Below, one piece after another: positions 35,897-42,905 of a DNA stretch of 64,000 bases. The stretch spans positions 682,001 to 746,000 of the forward strand of contig JAHVKF010000001.1 of assembly GCA_019800895.1 (NCBI GenBank), in the 5' to 3' direction. The position numbers and the translations under genes are program-made. Origin of the DNA: Halomonas denitrificans (lineage in GTDB: Bacteria; Pseudomonadota; Gammaproteobacteria; Xanthomonadales; Wenzhouxiangellaceae). The notes below the pieces were generated by a model. That model did not search any database. It saw nothing but the letters and a program-made list of their open reading frames with translations, and was not told where the DNA came from. Every line of letters begins with the position of its first letter. Positions within the stretch are counted from its first letter, which is position 1.

Positions 35897-36982
35897 ATGG
35901 GACCGGCCACCAACTACTACGTCCATCGCCACGCGTTCCCGCTCTACCGCGGCGGATCGCTCGCAAGCCTGCAGCTGGCCTGGGAGAGCTGGGGCACCCT
36001 GAACGCCGAGCGCAGCAACGCGGTGCTCCTGTTCACCGGCCTGTCGCCCGGCGCCCATGCCGCCAGCAGCGAGCGCGACCCGGAACCGGGCTGGTGGGAG
36101 GACATGGTCGGCCCCGGCAAACCGATCGATACGGACCGCTGGTTCGTCCTCTGCGTCAATTCCCTGGGCTCGTGCAAGGGATCGACGGGACCGGCCAGCA
36201 TCAACCCCGAGACCGGTCGCCCCTGGCGGCTGAGCTTTCCGGAACTGGCGATCGACGACGTCGCCCGCGCGACGCGGCTGGTCGTCGACCACCTCGGCAT
36301 CGAGCGCCTGGCGGCCATCGTCGGCCCGTCGATGGGCGGCCTGACCGCCCTGGCCTGGATCAAGCACTTTCCCGACTCCGCCGACCGGATGGCGTTGATC
36401 TCGACCGCCTGCTCGGCCACGCCGATGGCGATCGCGATCCGCTCGCTGCAGCGCGAGGCCATCGTCACCGACCGCAACTTCCGCGACGGGCGCTACACGG
36501 AGGACGACTGGCCCGAGGTCGGCATGCGCATCGCGCGCAAGCTCGGCATGATCTCCTACCGCTCGGCCAGCGAATGGCAGGACCGCTTCGGTCGGCGGCC
36601 GCAGGATTATTTCCCGACCACGCCCTTCGGCATGCGCTTCGAGGTCGAGTCCTATCTCGAGACCCACGCGCGCAAGTTCGTCGGCAGCTTCGACCCCTGC
36701 TGCTACCTGTACCTGTCGCGTGCGATGGACCTGTTCGACTCCTGCGACAGCGACAAGGGCCTGCGTGCGCTGTTCCGGCGCAGTTTCTCCGGCAAGGCGC
36801 TGGTCATCGGCGTCGAGACCGACCTCCTGTTCCCGCTCTGGCAGCAGCGCGAACTGGCCGCCGCGCTCGAGGCCGAAGACGCCGAGGTCGAGTTCCACGC
36901 CCTGGCCTCGGCCCAGGGGCACGATGCCTTTCTGGTAGACTTCGAGCGATTCGGACCACCGATTTCAGCGTGGCTGGACTGA
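35897..36982 (+). CDS. metX: MetX-family acyltransferase, probably serine O-succinyltransferase
   Basis: This 361-residue alpha/beta-hydrolase-fold acyltransferase has Ser145 in 'IVGPSMGGLTAL' (nucleophile), Asp in 'IGVETDLLFP' and His in 'SAQGHDAFLVDFERFG'. Its text ('WWEDMVGPGKPIDTDRWF', 'NSLGSCKGSTGPASINP', 'FDPCCYLYLSRAMDL') closely resembles the Xanthomonas/Lysobacter subgroup that was reassigned from homoserine acetyltransferase to serine O-succinyltransferase, which makes O-succinylserine for cysteine synthesis. That reassignment is from memory. The cysteine dioxygenase-type gene 31 bases downstream fits a cysteine role. Homoserine O-acyltransferase remains the alternative. Confidence 0.85.
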   Translation: MGPATNYYVHRHAFPLYRGGSLASLQLAWESWGTLNAERSNAVLLFTGLSPGAHAASSERDPEPGWWEDMVGPGKPIDTDRWFVLCVNSLGSCKGSTGPASINPETGRPWRLSFPELAIDDVARATRLVVDHLGIERLAAIVGPSMGGLTALAWIKHFPDSADRMALISTACSATPMAIAIRSLQREAIVTDRNFRDGRYTEDDWPEVGMRIARKLGMISYRSASEWQDRFGRRPQDYFPTTPFGMRFEVESYLETHARKFVGSFDPCCYLYLSRAMDLFDSCDSDKGLRALFRRSFSGKALVIGVETDLLFPLWQQRELAAALEAEDAEVEFHALASAQGHDAFLVDFERFGPPISAWLD

Positions 36983-37013
36983 TCCCGAACCGAGCGGAGG
37001 AGCCGGAGTCACC

Positions 37014-37595
37014 ATGTCAGGGATGACGCTCGAATTCGAAGGAAAACAGGAACTCGTCAAGCGCCTCGACGCGGTCATGGACGGCGACTGTGCGCGCACC
37101 ATCACCGCCTGCGTGCGCAACGTGCTCTGCGACCTGGTCGACAACCGGGTGCTGGCCCTGCCGGCCTGCGTCCACGACTGCCCCGGCGATCATTACGGGC
37201 GTCGGCTCATCCACAAGGACCAGGAGCGCGGCTACACGATCATGGCGATGACCTGGGGCCCGGGCCAGGCGACCCCGATCCACGACCACAGCGGCATGTG
37301 GTGCGTCGAGGCGGTCTGGCAGGGCGAGATCGAGGTCGTCCAGTACGAGCTGACCGAAACCCGCGGCGATCGCTTCTGCCTCGAACCGCGGACCACGATG
37401 CGCGCCGGCGTCGGCAGCGCCGGCAGCCTGATCCCGCCGCACGAGTACCACACGATCGCCAACCCCTCGCCGCGCTCGAATGCGGTGACGATCCACATCT
37501 ATTCCGGCGAGATGACCGAGTGCTGCGTGTTCCGCCCGCTCGAGGGCGACTGGTACGAGCGCTCCAGGACCGAGCTGCATCTCGACGCGGCCTGA
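37014..37595 (+). CDS. Cysteine dioxygenase-type cupin
   Basis: This 193-residue thiol dioxygenase of the CDO type adds O2 to a thiol such as cysteine or 3-mercaptopropionate to give a sulfinate. The iron-binding three-histidine set is His90 and His92 in 'PIHDHSGMWCVEAV' and His161 in 'AVTIHIYSGEM'; 'PPHEYHTIAN' also fits. ATG 37014 follows a GGAGGAG-like ribosome site. It is 31 bases downstream of the serine O-succinyltransferase gene and probably co-transcribed with it. The exact thiol is not set by the sequence. Confidence 0.88.
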   Translation: MSGMTLEFEGKQELVKRLDAVMDGDCARTITACVRNVLCDLVDNRVLALPACVHDCPGDHYGRRLIHKDQERGYTIMAMTWGPGQATPIHDHSGMWCVEAVWQGEIEVVQYELTETRGDRFCLEPRTTMRAGVGSAGSLIPPHEYHTIANPSPRSNAVTIHIYSGEMTECCVFRPLEGDWYERSRTELHLDAA

Positions 37596-37647
37596 TCGGA
37601 CGCATCCCGATCCGAAGCCGCCCGGCCCGCCGCCGCCGGGTCCGAAG

Positions 37648-37653
37648 TACAAT
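37648..37653 (+). promoter_or_regulatory. Possible -10 box of the tRNA-Leu gene
   Basis: 'TACAAT' (five of six consensus bases) ends 17 bases before the tRNA. No clear -35 box is visible in the GC-rich stretch upstream. Confidence 0.35.
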
Positions 37654-37670
37654 CCGGCGTATCACCCCGT

Positions 37671-37757
37671 GCCGGGGTGGTGGAATTGGTAGACACGACG
37701 GACTCAAAATCCGTTTCTGGAAACAGAGTGAGGGTTCAAGTCCCTCCCCCGGCACCA
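37671..37757 (+). tRNA. tRNA-Leu (anticodon CAA)
   Basis: This is an 87-base class II tRNA with CCA encoded. The acceptor stem is GCCGGGG / CCCCGGC, the anticodon stem is ACGGA / TCCGT with loop CTCAAAA (anticodon CAA at 37705-37707), there is a long variable arm (37713-37727), and the T-arm is GAGGG-TTCAAGT-CCCTC. It reads UUG codons. Its last 22 bases overlap, on the opposite strand, the 3' end of the EAL gene. Confidence 0.96.
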
Positions 37758-39334
37758 TTCGTCCCCTGCTCCCCGTCTGCTTCGCCTTCGAGCGCCGCCT
37801 CGAAGGCCTGCAGCGCGTCGCCGGCCATCGGTCGGGCGAACAGGAAGCCCTGCCAGCGCACCGTCCCGAGGGCCCGCGCGGCCTCGCGCTGGCGCTCGGT
37901 CTCGATGCCTTCGAGGACGATGTCCAGGCCGAGCTGGTTGGCCATCTGCACCATGCTCGCAACCAGCGTGGCCTTCGGCGAATCGGTGCCGAGGCTGGAC
38001 ACGAAGGTCCGGCTGATCTTGACCCCGTGCAGGGTCAGTTCGTGCAGGTAGGCCAGGCTGCTGTAACCCTCCCCGAAATCGTCGACATGAACCAGGTAGC
38101 CGCGTTCGGCCAGGCGCTGGATCGGGCGATGGACCCCGAGCAGGCTGCGCTCGGTGATCTCGAGCACGATCTGGCCCGGCTCGATACCGATGGCCAGCAG
38201 GCAGTCCTCCAGCGCGGACTCCAGCGCCCCGCCTTCCAGGTCCTGCGCCGCCACGTTGATGGCGACGCTGAGGTGGCTTCGTACTGCCAGCCAGCTGCCG
38301 AGATCGGCAGCGACGTTCTCGATCATCGCGCGGGTCAGACCGCTGGATTCTCCGCCGGCTTCGGCCGCGGCCACGAAATGGTCCGGCGCGCGAAGGCCTG
38401 AGGGCGCCGACGGCCATCGGGCCAGCGCTTCCACGCCGATCATGCGGCCGCTGCGGGCATCGAACACCGGCTGGTAGCGGGCCTTGATCGCGCCGCTGGC
38501 AAGTGCCCGCCGGATGCGCATCGCCGGCGTGCAGTATTTCAGGCAGATGAGCTGGATCAACAGGTAGGCCGCGAGACCTGCGACGGCGCCGAGTACCGCG
38601 AAACCGAGCCAGGTGCCGGACGCGGACGGCGAGGCACCGGAGCTTCCCAGTACGCCGCGAAGGCAGAAGCCGTCCTGTTCGCTGCAGACCTCCGCGACCA
38701 GCGTACCGGGCGAAACCGGCCCGACCGGTTCCGTGCCCGGCTGGCCGTAGAGTGCATACCAGTCGGCGCGCGCCCGGTCGGACACCTGCAGACCATCGAG
38801 CCACGGCGAAGCGCTGAGGCCTTCGACCACCACCGGATCGACCAGCGCGTTCATGTGACGGACCTGGAGCACCGTGGTCGGGCGACTCAGCGACAGGCGC
38901 ACGCTCCGGTAGGCATAGAGTTCGATCCGACCGTGGTCGATGATCAGGTCGGGCAGGCTGCTGCGCACGGGGTCGGCGATTTCGCCCAGGGTGGTCGAGC
39001 AATGCAGGGTGCGGTCGCGGACGATGCCGATATCGCGCAGGTAATCGAGACCGAACAGCTCCCGGCGGAGCCGTTCCAGCGCCTCTGCCGAGCAGTCGGG
39101 CGCCCCGGCCGTCGGCACGCGAGCGGCCAGCGACCGGAATTCCCCCAGCGCGCGGGACAGCCGCTCGGCCGCCACCTCGGTCGCGCCGCGCAGGTTGGAC
39201 TTGAGTTCGTGGAGACGCTGGCGGTCCGCCCAGAACCCGGCAGCCAGAGCGCCGGCGGTCATCAAGGCGGCCAGCAAGATCAGCGCGGACGCACCGCGCA
39301 GACGGCCGGTCTGATCGACATCGATCAGCCGCAT
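37736..39334 (-). CDS. CSS-motif sensor with EAL c-di-GMP phosphodiesterase domain
   Basis: This 532-residue inner-membrane protein has two membrane helices (~17-36 and 240-262) flanking a periplasmic CSS-type domain (~40-235). That domain has cysteines in 'TAGAPDCSAE' and 'RTLHCSTTLGEI', as in redox-sensing phosphodiesterases. The cytoplasmic EAL domain (~275-510) degrades cyclic di-GMP: 'GVEALARWPS' (EAL), 'VLEITERSLL', 'VDDFGEGYSSLAYLHEL', 'VKISRTFVSSL' and 'VLEGIETERQREAARAL' keep the metal and catalytic residues. ATG 39334 starts it. Its stop codon lies inside the tRNA-Leu gene (opposite strand). It is probably regulated through DsbA/DsbB-type oxidation, by family analogy. Confidence 0.88.
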   Translation of the reverse strand: MRLIDVDQTGRLRGASALILLAALMTAGALAAGFWADRQRLHELKSNLRGATEVAAERLSRALGEFRSLAARVPTAGAPDCSAEALERLRRELFGLDYLRDIGIVRDRTLHCSTTLGEIADPVRSSLPDLIIDHGRIELYAYRSVRLSLSRPTTVLQVRHMNALVDPVVVEGLSASPWLDGLQVSDRARADWYALYGQPGTEPVGPVSPGTLVAEVCSEQDGFCLRGVLGSSGASPSASGTWLGFAVLGAVAGLAAYLLIQLICLKYCTPAMRIRRALASGAIKARYQPVFDARSGRMIGVEALARWPSAPSGLRAPDHFVAAAEAGGESSGLTRAMIENVAADLGSWLAVRSHLSVAINVAAQDLEGGALESALEDCLLAIGIEPGQIVLEITERSLLGVHRPIQRLAERGYLVHVDDFGEGYSSLAYLHELTLHGVKISRTFVSSLGTDSPKATLVASMVQMANQLGLDIVLEGIETERQREAARALGTVRWQGFLFARPMAGDALQAFEAALEGEADGEQGTNGAGGGT

Positions 39335-39440
39335 GCCCCGGGTGCCGGGCGCGGTGGCCCGTCAGCTTCGGGTCGGCCGGGGGCCGGCCGGACGTGGCGT
39401 GGTGGGCTGCTCCCCAAGGCGCCTCCTCCAGGCGGAGTGC

Positions 39441-39460
39441 CGGTCCGCCCGGGCGGACCG
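39441..39460. repeat. Perfect 20-bp palindrome
   Basis: CGGTCCGCCCGGGCGGACCG is its own reverse complement. It lies in the 200-base gap between the 3' end of the FGE-like gene and the 5' end of the EAL gene (both minus strand). It could be an operator or a terminator stem; there is no T-run. Confidence 0.6.
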
Positions 39461-39534
39461 CCGTGGTTCGTCACGAGGTCGAGAGAATACCCCAGCTCGA
39501 TGGCCGACCCTTCACCCGCCTCGCCGGCAGCGCC

Positions 39535-41367
39535 CTAGAGGTCGCGAGCGACCCGGAATCCGACACGGGCGTCGGTGCTGTCTTCCCGGCTCGACAGGCG
39601 GAACGCCGACCGGCTCATCGCCGGGGTCGAGGACCAGGAGGCGCCCCGGATCATCCGCCGTTCGCAGCCCGGGTTGACCCAGGCCGTGCCGTCGGACGGT
39701 GCGCGGACATAGCTGTCGTGCCAGCAGTCCTCGAGCCACTCCATGACGTTGCCGCCCATGTCGTAGAGGCCGAAGGGATTGGTCTGCAGGCTGCCCGCCG
39801 GGGCCGGACCCCAGTAGCCGTCGGTGTAGCGATCGAAGGCCACGGTCCAGGTGCGCGAGTCGGTGAATTGATCGCCGCTGCCGGTCACGTTCTCGACCGC
39901 CTCGTCCGGGCTACCGTCGCCCCACCAGTACGGCGTCTGGGTGCCCGCGCGCAGCGCGTACTCGAACTCCGCTTCCGACGGCAGGCGATAGGGCCGGTCG
40001 GTGCGGCGCGCCAGCCAGGTGACATATGCGTTGGCATCGTTCCAGGACACATGGATCACCGGCAGGTCCGGGTCGGCCTCGTCGCCGACGTAGTTCATGC
40101 GCCAGGTCACGCCGCGTTGCTCGTCGACCCGACCGCTGCCGGCGCGATAGACCTTCGACCGGCGCGCCCGTTCCGCGTCGGTCACGTAGCCGGTTTCATC
40201 GACGAAGCGTGCGAACTGGCCGACCGTGATCTCGGTCTGGGACAGCGCGAAGCCGTGGTCGAACTCGACCCGGAACTGCGGCCCCTCGTTGTCGACGCGG
40301 TTGTCCTCGTCTTCCGGCGATCCCATCAGGAAATCGCCGGCCGGAACCACCACCATGACCGGCCCGAGGCCGTCGCCGTCGCCGAGACCGTCCTGGAAGA
40401 CCTGGCCCGGTTCGAAGCCGCCGTAGCGGATCGCGTCGTCGAGCAGCGTGCGCAGCGATTCGACCTGGTCGGTCGGTGCGCCCAGCGCCACCAGCTGGTT
40501 GATCTGGGTCTCGGCCCGCTCGTAGGCCTCGTCGTCGATCGACGAACGGACGTCCGCCGCAAGGGCACGGACCTGGTCGGCACGTCCCGCAGCAAGATCG
40601 GCTTCAAGCGCCGCGATCCGATCGGCGTCCGCATCGCGTTCGCCGGCCGCGATCAGCAGCGCCGCGGCCGTTTCGAAATCGTTCTCCGCGATGGCGGCTT
40701 CGGCGCTGTCCAGCAGCGCCACCCGCACCGCGTCCAGGCCCGCTTCGGCCTCCGCGTTGCCCTCGTCCTGTTCCAGCGCCCGCTCGTACAGCGTCCAGGC
40801 CGAGGCATCGGCCGGCTCGAGCAGGTTGCCTTCTTCCAGCGCTTCGTCGGCCTGGGCCAGCAGCCGGGCCAGGGTCTCGGCCCGGGTCCGCGCCTGCTCC
40901 ACCTCATCGACCACCGCGCGATCCGGGTCCAGGGTTCCGATCACGTTGGCCAGCCGGGTGGCCAGGGCCAGGTCACCGGCGTCCAGCGCAGCACGCGCCT
41001 GGGATTCGACGTCGTCGAGCAGATCGGCCAGCTCGGCGGCAATGTCCGGATCGTCCGGCACGAAGGCCCGGCGGGTCAGCAGGTTCTGCAGCTGCGCGTC
41101 CTGGTCCGGGTCCGGCAGCGAGACCTGCGGCTGCGACTCGACCGGCGTGGCCGGCGCTTCGATGGCCGGAATGTCCATCGACCATTCCTGCGAGCCTTCG
41201 CCGATCACATCCCCCAATCGGCGGACTCGTCGTTCTTCTTCCTGCTCCTGTCCTTCTGCGGCTGCGGCCGGGTCGGCCTGCGCGCCTTCCTGTTCGTCCT
41301 GTGCCCATGCGCTACCATGCAGCGCGAGCACCACGAACAGTCCCACCAAGGCATACGAAGATTTCAT
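39535..41367 (-). CDS. Exported formylglycine-generating-enzyme-like (FGE-sulfatase) protein
   Basis: This 610-residue exported protein has a signal peptide (1-22), a long acidic helical region (~25-335) with repeated alanine/glutamate-rich helices like tetratricopeptide or coiled-coil segments, and a C-terminal FGE-sulfatase (SUMF1) domain (~345-610). Domain marks are 'PAGDFLMGSPEDEDNRVDNE', 'SQTEITVGQFARFVDETGY', 'PVIHVSWNDANAYVTWLARR', 'RLPSEAEFEYALRAG' and 'FGLYDMGGNVMEWLEDCW'. The copper-binding cysteine pair of true FGE enzymes is not convincing, so a sulfatase-maturing role is unlikely; the domain is probably used for binding. ATG 41367. Divergent from rnd. Confidence 0.87.
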   Translation of the reverse strand: MKSSYALVGLFVVLALHGSAWAQDEQEGAQADPAAAAEGQEQEEERRVRRLGDVIGEGSQEWSMDIPAIEAPATPVESQPQVSLPDPDQDAQLQNLLTRRAFVPDDPDIAAELADLLDDVESQARAALDAGDLALATRLANVIGTLDPDRAVVDEVEQARTRAETLARLLAQADEALEEGNLLEPADASAWTLYERALEQDEGNAEAEAGLDAVRVALLDSAEAAIAENDFETAAALLIAAGERDADADRIAALEADLAAGRADQVRALAADVRSSIDDEAYERAETQINQLVALGAPTDQVESLRTLLDDAIRYGGFEPGQVFQDGLGDGDGLGPVMVVVPAGDFLMGSPEDEDNRVDNEGPQFRVEFDHGFALSQTEITVGQFARFVDETGYVTDAERARRSKVYRAGSGRVDEQRGVTWRMNYVGDEADPDLPVIHVSWNDANAYVTWLARRTDRPYRLPSEAEFEYALRAGTQTPYWWGDGSPDEAVENVTGSGDQFTDSRTWTVAFDRYTDGYWGPAPAGSLQTNPFGLYDMGGNVMEWLEDCWHDSYVRAPSDGTAWVNPGCERRMIRGASWSSTPAMSRSAFRLSSREDSTDARVGFRVARDL

Positions 41368-41511
41368 CTGGAAATTCCTGCTGCGAGTGTTTCATCCAGC
41401 GCGCGGCAACCTTCTTCCGGGTGCTCGCGGGCCAAGCCCTTTCCGCGTAAACATAGCGCAACTGGTTGGACGCGACAAGCAAACCGGACGATCCGGACGG
41501 GAACCCGAACC

Positions 41512-42633
41512 ATGAGCAGTACACATCGACGACGCGCACCCGGCGAGATGCTGGACGCGCCCCGCTTTTTCATCGATCGAATCGACTCGCTAGAAGATCA
41601 CGCTTCGGAGATCGAAGCGTGTCACGCCGTCGGAATCGACACCGAATTCGTGCGCGAGCGCACATTCTTTCCGCAGCCCGGTCTGCTGCAATTCAGTGAC
41701 GGAAACGCGGTCTGGCTGATCGATCCGGTCGCCCTGGGCGAGGTCGGGGAATTCGTTTCCCGACTGGCCGGGTGGATGCGGAATCCGGGCCGGGTCAAGA
41801 TTCTCCACAGCGTCGGCGAGGATTTCGAGGTGATCGAACGGGTCTGCGGGGCGCTGCCGGAACCGCTGTTCGATACGCAGATCGCGGCCGCCATGCTGGG
41901 CATGCCGCTGCAGCTGAAGTACGAGACCCTGGCCGAGGAACGGCTCGGCGTGACCTTTCCCGGAGGACTGGGCCGCAACAACTGGCTGCGGCGTCCACTG
42001 CCCGACGCGTGGATGGCCTATGCGGCGCACGACGTGATCGGCCTGCCCGAACTGATGGCGCGACTGGCCGAGGGGCTGGACCGGGCCGGCCGGTTGGGCT
42101 GGCACACGGAGGACTGCGCGCGGCTGGTCGAGCGGGCCCGTCGGCCCGTCGATCCGCTGACCCGGATCCGGGGCGCGGATCGACTCGACGACGACGCGCT
42201 GGCCCGGCTGGACCGGATGGCGCGGTGGCGCGACGAAGAGGCCCGCAGGCGCGACCTGCCGCGGACCTTCATCGCCGCCGATCCGGTGCTGCTGGAGATC
42301 GCCCGACGCAATCCCCGCGACCCCTCGGGGCTCGAGGGCATCGACAAGCTCAAGCCCGGCGCCGCCCGGCGCTTCGGTCCGACCCTGATCGAATGTTGCC
42401 GCACCCCGACCCCGGACTTCGTCCGCCCGCCGGAGCTGCAACCGCTCACCCGGGAAGACCGCGACGCAGTGACCGATCTGCAGAAGACGGTGCGAACCCG
42501 GGCCGAGGAGCTCGACGTCGACCCTGCGCTGCTGGCGAGCAAGCGCGAGTTGACCCGGATCGTGCGCGGCGAACGGCCGGACTGGCTGGACGGCTGGCGC
42601 GGCGACCTGTTCGGCGCCGAGCTCGAACCCTGA
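41512..42633 (+). CDS. rnd: Ribonuclease D
   Basis: This DEDD-family 3'-5' exonuclease trims tRNA precursors; 373 residues. The DEDDy active-site residues are in 'AVGIDTEFVRERTFFP' (D, E), 'KILHSVGEDFEVIERV' (D) and 'MAYAAHDVIGLPEL' (Y...D). HRDC domains follow from ~residue 215 ('DRMARWRDEEARRRDLPRTF'). ATG 41512 gives a short N-terminal extension before 'FFIDRIDSLEDHASEIE'. A ribosome site is weak. A tRNA-Arg gene lies 110 bases downstream, which may or may not be co-transcribed. Confidence 0.92.
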   Translation: MSSTHRRRAPGEMLDAPRFFIDRIDSLEDHASEIEACHAVGIDTEFVRERTFFPQPGLLQFSDGNAVWLIDPVALGEVGEFVSRLAGWMRNPGRVKILHSVGEDFEVIERVCGALPEPLFDTQIAAAMLGMPLQLKYETLAEERLGVTFPGGLGRNNWLRRPLPDAWMAYAAHDVIGLPELMARLAEGLDRAGRLGWHTEDCARLVERARRPVDPLTRIRGADRLDDDALARLDRMARWRDEEARRRDLPRTFIAADPVLLEIARRNPRDPSGLEGIDKLKPGAARRFGPTLIECCRTPTPDFVRPPELQPLTREDRDAVTDLQKTVRTRAEELDVDPALLASKRELTRIVRGERPDWLDGWRGDLFGAELEP

Positions 42634-42743
42634 TCCCCCTCCCGGGCTCCCGGGATGGGGTGACCGGGCGAGCATCTGCGGCCCGGACCTGCCTGACCGC
42701 GCGCCCGCTCACGAATCGCTCTGGTACTCTTTAGCCCGGCGTC

Positions 42744-42819
42744 GCCCCGGTAGCTCAGCGGATAGAGCAGCCGCCTCCTAAGCGGCAGGTCGCAGGTTCG
42801 ACTCCTGCCCGGGGCACCA
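42744..42819 (+). tRNA. tRNA-Arg (anticodon CCT)
   Basis: This 76-base tRNA has CCA encoded. The acceptor stem is GCCCCGG / CCGGGGC, the anticodon stem is GCCGC / GCGGC with loop CTCCTAA (anticodon CCT), and the T-arm is GCAGG-TTCGACT-CCTGC. It reads AGG codons, which are rare in a genome of this base composition. 'TACTCT' at 42725-42730 might be the -10 box. Confidence 0.96.
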
Positions 42820-42905
42820 GCGCCCCAGGCCGGCATCGCCGGAACGACCAGGAGGGGCGGCGGAACCCGATCCGGCCCGACCGGCCCAAGACTTCCGGAC
42901 CTTCG

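Noticed and set aside
34021-35913. Open frame of 630 codons on the minus strand
   Set aside because: It is opposite trkH, has Gln/Arg/Asp/His-rich composition, and shows no membrane segments or motifs.
37671-37757. tRNA-Leu as an integration site for a genomic island
   Set aside because: No integrase gene, no partial tRNA copy and no change of gene content are seen beside it.
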